Below, one piece after another: positions 6,086-10,783 of a stretch of DNA of 10,783 bases. The translations under genes and the position numbers were made by a program. Position 1 is the first letter of the stretch. Each line of letters opens with the position of its first letter. Source of the DNA: Ruminococcaceae bacterium UBA6434 (lineage in GTDB: Bacteria > Bacillota > Clostridia > Oscillospirales > Acutalibacteraceae); the NCBI GenBank assembly GCA_002437245.1, contig DJOQ01000018.1, positions 1 to 10,783 of the forward strand. Direction: 5' to 3'. The notes under the pieces are model-generated. The model saw only the letters and a list, made by a program, of their open reading frames with translations. It made no database searches and was not told the origin of the DNA.

Positions 6086-7648
6086 TCAGCAATTGCCCTT
6101 GTTTTTTATTCCGCGCAGCATATGCGTAAGTATCGGCGATACCGCACTCTCGTAGGGTTTTCCGCCGAGCAGAAGCTCCGACACCTTTATTTCGCCGAGC
6201 TTTTCCTTCGGTACGGTATAGGGGTTTGCGGAAAGGATTGCCATATCGGCGATTTTTCCGGTTTCCAGAGAACCGCGTTCCTTGTCGTCAAATGTGGCAA
6301 GGTATCCGTTATAGGTGCACATCCGCAAGGCTTCTTTTACGGATATCGCTTCTTCGGCGCAAGAGTGATTGCACGCTTTGTATATCCAGTTAATCGGGTC
6401 GGGAGAAGTGCAGGGTGCGTCCGAGCCTGCCGACAGCCTTATGCCGTTTTCGGAGAAAGTCTTAATCGGATTAAGCCTTTTTGCACGTGTACCGAGTATC
6501 TTTTCAAGATATTCGTCCGGTTCCTGACGCCAGTTGATAAATGCGGTTTGTACCGATAATGCAATGTTATACCGTTTGCATATTTCAATGCCCTCTTTCG
6601 TGGGCAGGCACGCATGAATTATTGTGTGATGGTGATTTTCTCTCGGATAATCATCAAGAGCCGCCTTCAAAGCTTTTGCAGCCTGATTAAAGGCTCTGTC
6701 TCCTATAGCGTGCATTTCTATCTGTAAGCCTGCACGATTTGCTTTTTTACAGAATTCCGTTACTTTCTCATCCGAATAGTATAAAACACCGTAATCATCG
6801 CTGTTTTCATACGGTGACAGCACAGCGGCGTCCTTTGAGCCGAAACAACCGTCAAGAGCCGTTTCAAAACAGCCGCCTATCCTTTTAAGACCTCGTTTAA
6901 TTACCTTTTCGGTATCCATTGTTTGGAAAAACACACGATATTGCATACCGTTTTTCAGTCCTGCACCGAAATAGCGCTCCATATCGACGTCCAAATCGTG
7001 AGAAAATCCGACGCCGCTGACGCTGTGAATCATTCCTATGCCTACCGAAGCCATATAGTCGGCTGCCTTTTGCATATTTTTTATCAGATGCAAGGGTGAA
7101 ATAGAATTGGTAACATAATCAGAAACGGCAAAAAACGCTTCTTGATTCATTTCGCCGGTATCTTCGTGAAAGCCGCGAAGGCCTTTTATTTTATCACGGA
7201 CTTTATTTAAAAGCGAGGTATTTACAACGCAGGCGTGACCGTCATACTTGACCATAAATACCGGCTTGTCGGGGCAGACGCTGTCAAGCTCGGCACGCCG
7301 TACAAGATGCCCGTCGGATACGGAATACGGAGAGGCGCCAAAGCCGATAATAATCTTTTCCTCGGTTTTTTCGGCGTGAGAGCGCAACATTTCAAGTATT
7401 TCGGAGTTGCTTTTAGCATCCATAACATTAAGACCTGCATAAAATGTGGCAAAACTCGCAAAATGGATGTGAGTATCGGCAAATGACGGCACCAACGCTT
7501 TTTCGTGAAGCTCGACCGTTTTTGCGTCCTTAAATGTTTCGGGCAGACTGTCTCCTACGTAAACTATTCTGCCGCAGTTTTCCACAAGATATTTTGCGAC
7601 GGTATCGTTTTTGTCCACAGTCAGTATGTTTCCGTGATAAACTTTCAT
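6086..7648 (-). CDS. YtcJ-like amidohydrolase, 520 aa
   Basis: This is a metal-dependent hydrolase of the amidohydrolase superfamily, YtcJ-like (Amidohydro_3) group; the group hydrolyses C-N bonds of varied small molecules and most members lack a known substrate. Visible in order: an N-terminal beta region with FADTHIHF (H60, H62 as metal ligands), LDG at 265-267, MHAIGDRA (H313), HTIIHACLPT (H345), GSDAPC (D410), then the C-terminal part with GSLETGKIADMAIL. The length fits the group (500-560). The start is ATG 7648, since AGGAG lies 8 nt before it on the minus strand; a GTG three codons earlier (7657) overlaps that ribosome site and is unlikely. There is no signal peptide, so it is cytoplasmic. 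It is transcribed towards the nitroreductase and away from the cyclophilin, with its own promoter (7710-7738) and a hairpin in the leader. Confidence 0.92.
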   Translation of the reverse strand: MKVYHGNILTVDKNDTVAKYLVENCGRIVYVGDSLPETFKDAKTVELHEKALVPSFADTHIHFASFATFYAGLNVMDAKSNSEILEMLRSHAEKTEEKIIIGFGASPYSVSDGHLVRRAELDSVCPDKPVFMVKYDGHACVVNTSLLNKVRDKIKGLRGFHEDTGEMNQEAFFAVSDYVTNSISPLHLIKNMQKAADYMASVGIGMIHSVSGVGFSHDLDVDMERYFGAGLKNGMQYRVFFQTMDTEKVIKRGLKRIGGCFETALDGCFGSKDAAVLSPYENSDDYGVLYYSDEKVTEFCKKANRAGLQIEMHAIGDRAFNQAAKALKAALDDYPRENHHHTIIHACLPTKEGIEICKRYNIALSVQTAFINWRQEPDEYLEKILGTRAKRLNPIKTFSENGIRLSAGSDAPCTSPDPINWIYKACNHSCAEEAISVKEALRMCTYNGYLATFDDKERGSLETGKIADMAILSANPYTVPKEKLGEIKVSELLLGGKPYESAVSPILTHMLRGIKNKGNC

Positions 7649-7664
7649 ATTTTTCACTCCTAAA

Positions 7665-7698
7665 TAAAAAAAGAAGCGAGTTGTACATCTCGCTTCTT
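7665..7698 (-). terminator. Terminator-like hairpin in the leader of the YtcJ-like gene
   Basis: Read on the minus strand, AAAGAAGCGAG and CTCGCTTCTTT form an 11-bp perfect stem around the loop ATGTACAA, followed by a run of T, then ATTT and the ribosome site AGGAG. It lies between the promoter (7710-7738) and the start codon at 7648, and begins about 5 nt after the predicted transcript start. No minus-strand gene ends upstream of it within the window's 7700-7916 gap, so it is a leader element: an attenuator or a 5' stabilising hairpin. On the plus strand its T-tail is poor. Confidence 0.7.
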
Positions 7699-7709
7699 TG
7701 CTTTAAATT

Positions 7710-7738
7710 ATTATATTATTGTATTTTGCATTTGTCAA
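7710..7738 (-). promoter_or_regulatory. Perfect-consensus promoter of the YtcJ-like gene
   Basis: On the minus strand TTGACA (7738-7733) and TATAAT (7715-7710) are separated by exactly 17 nt, a full match to the sigma-A consensus. Transcription would start near 7703, leaving a leader of about 55 nt that consists almost entirely of the hairpin and the ribosome site. Confidence 0.88.
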
Positions 7739-7750
7739 TGGGTATATTTG

Positions 7751-7870
7751 TCCGTTTTGCACACAGTACCGAATTTGAGGTTATCACTTTTCAGGGAATT
7801 GTTCATTGCCGTTTGCGAGTTTGTGTGATATTATTATTTTGTTATCGTATCCGATTTGTCACAGTACCGA
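7751..7870. repeat. Imperfect direct repeat in the divergent promoter region
   Basis: TCCGTTTTGCACACAGTACC plus GA (7751-7772) and TCCGATTTGTCACAGTACCG plus A (7850-7870) match closely; the shared core is CACAGTACCGA, 98 bp apart. The second copy also has flanking TCCGAT/ATCGGA dyad arms (7850-7855 and 7870-7875). The first copy lies 13 bp upstream of the -35 box of the YtcJ-like gene; the second lies 46 bp before the cyclophilin start. A shared operator is possible; the sequence alone does not prove it. Confidence 0.5.
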
Positions 7871-7916
7871 TCGGACATTGTCTAACAGTATAAGCGTGTT
7901 ATGGGAGTTGGAGTAA

Positions 7917-8516
7917 ATGTTAAAACAAAAAGAATTACCGGCTGTCGGTGAAAAAATAGCTGTTATCAAGACCGATAAAGGCGATATCAAGGTGAGACTT
8001 TTCCCTGATGAAGCACCTAAAGCAGTTGAAAACTTTGTTACGCATGCCGAAAACGGGTACTATGACGGTCTTATCTTTCACAGAGTAATAAAAGATTTTA
8101 TGATTCAGGGCGGCGATCCCAAAGGCACCGGAACAGGCGGTGAGAGCATTTGGGGCAAACCGTTTGCCGATGAATTTTCAAGTGAGCTGCACAATTTCAG
8201 AGGCGCGCTTTCAATGGCCAATGCCGGACCCAATACAAACGGCAGCCAGTTTTTTATAGTTCAGGCGGATTCTGTTTCCGATGATCTTGTTGATCAGCTT
8301 GAAACCGCTTCCGAAAAGCTTTTCCCGCTCGAGGCTGTGCGCGAATACGAGAATAACGGCGGTACTCCGTGGCTCGATTATCATCACACGGTATTCGGTC
8401 AGGTGTTTGAGGGAATGGACGTTGTTGACGACATAGCAAATGTCAAGGTGGATTTCTTCCAGAACAAGCCGTTGGAGGATGTAAAAATACAGACAATAGA
8501 AATAATCGAAAATTAA
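7917..8516 (+). CDS. ppiB: Cyclophilin-type peptidyl-prolyl cis-trans isomerase, 199 aa
   Basis: Cyclophilins speed up cis-trans isomerisation of peptide bonds before proline and help protein folding. The catalytic core is intact: FHRVIKDFMIQGGDP (54-68, with R56, F61 and Q64), GALSMANAGPNTNGSQFFI (97-115, with M100 and Q111), and HTVFGQVFEGMDVVDDI (157-173, H157). Between FFIVQ and HTVFG sits an acidic insert of about 40 residues (117-156), longer than in human CypA. No signal peptide or membrane segment is visible, so it acts in the cytoplasm. The ATG follows GGAG closely (spacing 3-4 nt), with GGGAG a little further upstream. It has its own terminator directly at the stop codon. No convincing plus-strand promoter could be picked. 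Confidence 0.94.
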   Translation: MLKQKELPAVGEKIAVIKTDKGDIKVRLFPDEAPKAVENFVTHAENGYYDGLIFHRVIKDFMIQGGDPKGTGTGGESIWGKPFADEFSSELHNFRGALSMANAGPNTNGSQFFIVQADSVSDDLVDQLETASEKLFPLEAVREYENNGGTPWLDYHHTVFGQVFEGMDVVDDIANVKVDFFQNKPLEDVKIQTIEIIEN

Positions 8517-8537
8517 GGGCGCAAAACGCCCTTTTTT
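8515..8537 (+). terminator. Intrinsic terminator after the cyclophilin gene
   Basis: AAGGGCG (8515-8521) pairs with CGCCCTT (8527-8533) around CAAAA, followed by TTTT. The stem begins within the TAA stop codon. It separates the cyclophilin from the downstream purine genes, whose ribosome site starts only 14 nt later. Confidence 0.88.
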
Positions 8538-8561
8538 CGTAATATGCAAAGAGGAGCTTTT

Positions 8562-9860
8562 ATGTTATTTAAAAATATCGGCATTGTTGATGAAAACTTT
8601 GATTATGTAAAATCAATGTTCGTGGAAACAAAGGACGATAGGATAGTTTATGTGGGAAGCGTCCGTCCCGAAAATTATAAAGGTGAAGAATACGACGGCA
8701 GGGGCAAGGTGCTGATGCCCGGCTTTGTAAACGCACATTCGCATTCGCCTATGACGCTGTTACGCGGCTATGCCGAAAATCTGCCGCTTCAGCGCTGGCT
8801 GAATGAAAAGGTTTTTCCGTTTGAGGACAGAATAAAGGGCGAGGACGCCTATTATTCGTCAATGCTTGCGATAGCCGAAATGCTCCGATACGGAACCGTG
8901 TCTTTTTCGGATATGTATTTCTTTTCCGAAAACGTCGCAAAAGCCGTAACGGACAGCGGCATTAAATGCAATTTCAGCCGTGCAATAACGAGCTTTGAAG
9001 ATACCGATATTGAAAATCTGCAAAGCTTCCGTGAAAGCGAAGAGATAGTAAAGCAGTTTCACAATGCCGCGGACGGCAGACTTAAAATAGATATGAGTTT
9101 GCACGCCGAATATACAAACAGAAGAACAATAATCGAGCAGTTCGCCGAAAAAGTCCGCGAGAGAGGACTTCGGGCGCACATACATCTGTCGGAAACAAAG
9201 AAAGAACATGAAGAATGTAAGGCGAAGTACTCGTTAACTCCGGCGCAGCTCTTTTGTGAATGCGGAGTCTTTGACGTGCCGACAACTGCGGCTCACTGTG
9301 TTTGGGTTGAGGACGGAGATATTGAGATTTTACGCGAAAAGGGTGTGACGGCAGCCACGTGCCCGGCGAGTAACCTGAAGCTCGGCAGCGGCATATGCGA
9401 TGTCTACAAGCTCTTAAAAAGCGGCGTAAATGTAGCCATAGGCACCGACAGCGTTGCCTCAAACAACAATCTTAATATGATAAAAGAAATGTTCCTTTGC
9501 GCGCTTTTGCCGAAAGGACTTCATAACGACGCCTCGGTGGTTTCCGAACGCGATATTTTAAAAATGGCTACCGTAAACGGTTACAAGGCACAGGGCAGAG
9601 AGGACAGCGGCGCAATAAAAGAGGGATGCAAAGCCGATCTCTGCGTTTTAAACATCGAAAGCGAGCATATGTATCCGCAAACCGATATGATAAATAACCT
9701 TGTATATGCCGCAGACGGCGCCGATGTTGTGCTGACTATGGCAGACGGAAAGGTGCTTTATAAGGACGGGGAATTCACGACGATTGATATCGAAAAGGTA
9801 AAAAGCACAGTAAATGCCGCAGCAGGCAGAATTATAAGCGAGGTAAAGAAAAATGGCTGA
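8562..9860 (+). CDS. mtaD: 5-methylthioadenosine/S-adenosylhomocysteine deaminase, 432 aa
   Basis: This amidohydrolase converts the adenine ring of methylthioadenosine, S-adenosylhomocysteine or related adenosines (such as 5'-deoxyadenosine) to hypoxanthine, releasing ammonia. Key residues can be placed: NAHSHSPMTLLRGY (H59 and H61, metal), RWLNEKVFPFE (W79 and E88, substrate pocket), HAEYT (H181), HIHLSET (H208 metal, E211 catalytic), AAHCV (H245) and GTDSVASNNNL (D296 metal). The length matches the family (about 430). The start is ATG 8562, 5 nt after GAGGAG; an ATG at 8544 in frame lies upstream of that ribosome site and is rejected. It overlaps the next gene by 8 bp. The exact preferred substrate is not readable; guanine or cytosine deaminase is less likely because of the LLRGYAENLP and HLSET pattern. 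Confidence 0.9.
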   Translation: MLFKNIGIVDENFDYVKSMFVETKDDRIVYVGSVRPENYKGEEYDGRGKVLMPGFVNAHSHSPMTLLRGYAENLPLQRWLNEKVFPFEDRIKGEDAYYSSMLAIAEMLRYGTVSFSDMYFFSENVAKAVTDSGIKCNFSRAITSFEDTDIENLQSFRESEEIVKQFHNAADGRLKIDMSLHAEYTNRRTIIEQFAEKVRERGLRAHIHLSETKKEHEECKAKYSLTPAQLFCECGVFDVPTTAAHCVWVEDGDIEILREKGVTAATCPASNLKLGSGICDVYKLLKSGVNVAIGTDSVASNNNLNMIKEMFLCALLPKGLHNDASVVSERDILKMATVNGYKAQGREDSGAIKEGCKADLCVLNIESEHMYPQTDMINNLVYAADGADVVLTMADGKVLYKDGEFTTIDIEKVKSTVNAAAGRIISEVKKNG

Positions 9861-10665
9861 CATCATAGAGCGAAACGCCGAATATATAAGGTCGAAAATA
9901 ACCGAGATGCCGAAAACAGCCATAGTTTTGGGCTCGGGGCTCGGCGATATGGGCGAAAAAATCGAAAACCCCGTATATATAGATTACGGCGAGCTTGAAG
10001 GGTTTGCCGTATCGACCGCTCCCGGTCACAAGGGGAGATTTATCGTAGGCAAGATTTCGGGGAAACCCGTTATTTGTATGCAGGGCAGGCTTCACTGCTA
10101 TGAGGGCTGGGAGCTTGATAAAATCGTATTGCCGATAAGAGTTATGCGAGCCCTCGGAGCGGAAAATCTGATACTTACCAACGCCGCAGGCGGAGTTAAT
10201 CTCGACTTTAAACCGGGGGATATTATGCTCATAACCGATCATATCAATTTTATGGGCAGAAATCCGCTTGTGGGAAAAAATGACGACGGTATCGGTCCGC
10301 GTTTCCCCGATATGTCGTTTGCATACGATCCGTCGCTTCGTGAAACAGCCGAGACGTGCGCCGCAAAAACGGGCACCGACCTAAAAATGGGAGTGTATCT
10401 CGGATGTCTTGGGCCGTCTTACGAAACACCGGCGGAAATTCGGGCGTTTCGTATGCTCGGAGCGGACGCAGTAGGTATGTCCACCGTTCCGGAGGTAATA
10501 GCCGCCAACCATTGCGGATTTAAAGTACTCGCTTTTTCTCTTATTACCAATATGGCGGCAGGAGTTTTAAAACAGCCGTTAAGCGAGGAAGAGGTGCTGA
10601 CTACAGGGAAGCTCAAAGCGTGCGAAATGCAAAAACTCATTTCGGAAATACTTTTGAATTTGTGA
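9853..10665 (+). CDS. punA: Purine-nucleoside phosphorylase (trimeric, 6-oxopurine type), 270 aa
   Basis: The enzyme uses phosphate to split inosine or guanosine into the free base and ribose-1-phosphate. Motifs: VLGSGLG (25-31, phosphate loop), GHKGRF (58-63), GRLHCYEG (78-85), LTNAAGGVN (108-116), GPSYETPAE (187-195), GADAVGMSTVPEV (203-215) and SLITNMAAG (229-237). Asparagine at 233 is the residue that favours 6-oxopurines in this family; adenosine-cleaving relatives differ there. The length is typical (about 270-275). The ATG overlaps the end of the deaminase gene by 8 bp with no strong ribosome site of its own, so translation is probably coupled. In context it can cleave the deaminated product of its neighbour; a methylthioinosine preference is possible but not shown. 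No strong terminator follows. Confidence 0.95.
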   Translation: MADIIERNAEYIRSKITEMPKTAIVLGSGLGDMGEKIENPVYIDYGELEGFAVSTAPGHKGRFIVGKISGKPVICMQGRLHCYEGWELDKIVLPIRVMRALGAENLILTNAAGGVNLDFKPGDIMLITDHINFMGRNPLVGKNDDGIGPRFPDMSFAYDPSLRETAETCAAKTGTDLKMGVYLGCLGPSYETPAEIRAFRMLGADAVGMSTVPEVIAANHCGFKVLAFSLITNMAAGVLKQPLSEEEVLTTGKLKACEMQKLISEILLNL

Positions 10666-10716
10666 TTTTACCGTGCAGTTTTTTCTCTGCGCCGCCTTTT
10701 CAAAAGCAAAAAAACA

Positions 10717-10745
10717 TTGACACAGAGCGAAAACTGTGATATTAT
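10717..10745 (+). promoter_or_regulatory. Promoter of the tRNA-Ser-like gene
   Basis: TTGACA (10717-10722) and TATTAT (10740-10745) are separated by 17 nt, a near-perfect sigma-A promoter. Transcription would start around 10752, about 10 nt before the tRNA. A perfect inverted repeat, GCGAAAACT (10727-10735) and AGTTTTCGC (10746-10754), brackets the -10 box. Confidence 0.85.
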
Positions 10746-10761
10746 AGTTTTCGCCTAATAC

Positions 10762-10783
10762 GGAGAGATACCGAAGTGGTTAT
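10762..10783 (+). tRNA. tRNA-Ser, 5' part only (cut by the window end)
   Basis: GGAGAGATACCGAAGTGGTT is the 5' acceptor strand and D-arm start usual for bacterial serine tRNAs. The consensus promoter sits at the right distance upstream. The anticodon lies outside the window, so the isoacceptor is unknown; a leucine tRNA is a less likely alternative. Confidence 0.75.

Noticed and set aside
6023..6559. Plus-strand open frame of 178 codons
   Set aside because: It is antisense to the well-supported YtcJ-like gene, starts in a terminator region and has no family features.
7649..7657. GTG start for the YtcJ-like amidohydrolase
   Set aside because: The GTG overlaps the AGGAG ribosome site that is correctly spaced for the ATG at 7648.
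7700..7916. Purine or other riboswitch in the gap between the YtcJ-like and cyclophilin genes
   Set aside because: Purine genes are nearby, but no aptamer core could be recognised on either strand; only the promoter, the leader hairpin and the direct repeat are supported.
8544..8561. Upstream ATG for the MTA/SAH deaminase
   Set aside because: It lies before the GAGGAG ribosome site, which serves the ATG at 8562.

Overview
The window looks like chromosomal DNA from a low-to-mid GC Gram-positive bacterium of the class Clostridia, probably a gut Oscillospirales-type lineage. This rests on strong AGGAGG-type ribosome sites, sigma-A-like promoters, encoded CCA ends on the tRNAs, many T-tailed hairpin terminators, and the protein families present. 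No species can be named from the sequence alone.

Layout. (1) 1-562: tail of an rRNA/tRNA operon: tRNA-Lys(CTT), tRNA-Glu(CTC), 5S rRNA, tRNA-Asn(GTT) and a strong terminator. (2) 563-1745: a scar of decayed DNA just downstream of the tRNAs. It holds tRNA-like fragments, an inverted repeat covering a Shine-Dalgarno, a frameshifted and truncated ParA-type ATPase, and one unrecognised small ORF. It reads as the remains of a plasmid-like or integrative element. (3) 1746-4044: a markedly AT-rich two-gene operon with its own good promoter: a 536-aa single-pass membrane protein and a LemA-family protein. It is probably an acquired membrane module. (4) 4111-4592: a YjaB-like GNAT acetyltransferase broken by one missing base, then a terminator. 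(5) 4690-6003: a DUF3592-like two-pass membrane protein and a nitroreductase. (6) 6041-6081: a bidirectional terminator shared with the minus-strand YtcJ-like amidohydrolase (6086-7648). That gene has a perfect consensus promoter, with a terminator-like hairpin directly in its short leader. (7) 7917-8516: a cyclophilin peptidyl-prolyl isomerase with its own terminator. (8) 8562-10665: two overlapping purine genes, an MTA/SAH deaminase and a purine-nucleoside phosphorylase. (9) 10717-10783: a consensus promoter inside a perfect inverted repeat, driving a tRNA-Ser-like gene cut by the window edge.

How the genes may work together. The deaminase and phosphorylase form a plausible two-step salvage route: the deaminase makes a 6-oxopurine nucleoside from methylthioadenosine, S-adenosylhomocysteine or a related adenosine, and the phosphorylase releases hypoxanthine. 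The LemA gene and the large membrane protein before it are co-transcribed and share a layout (N-terminal tail, one membrane segment, large soluble C-terminus), so they probably act together at the membrane; their biochemical role is not known. I found no CRISPR array, complete insertion sequence or clear defence system. The most unusual features are the LemA module in the tRNA-proximal scar, the leader hairpin of the YtcJ-like gene, and the palindrome around the tRNA-Ser promoter.
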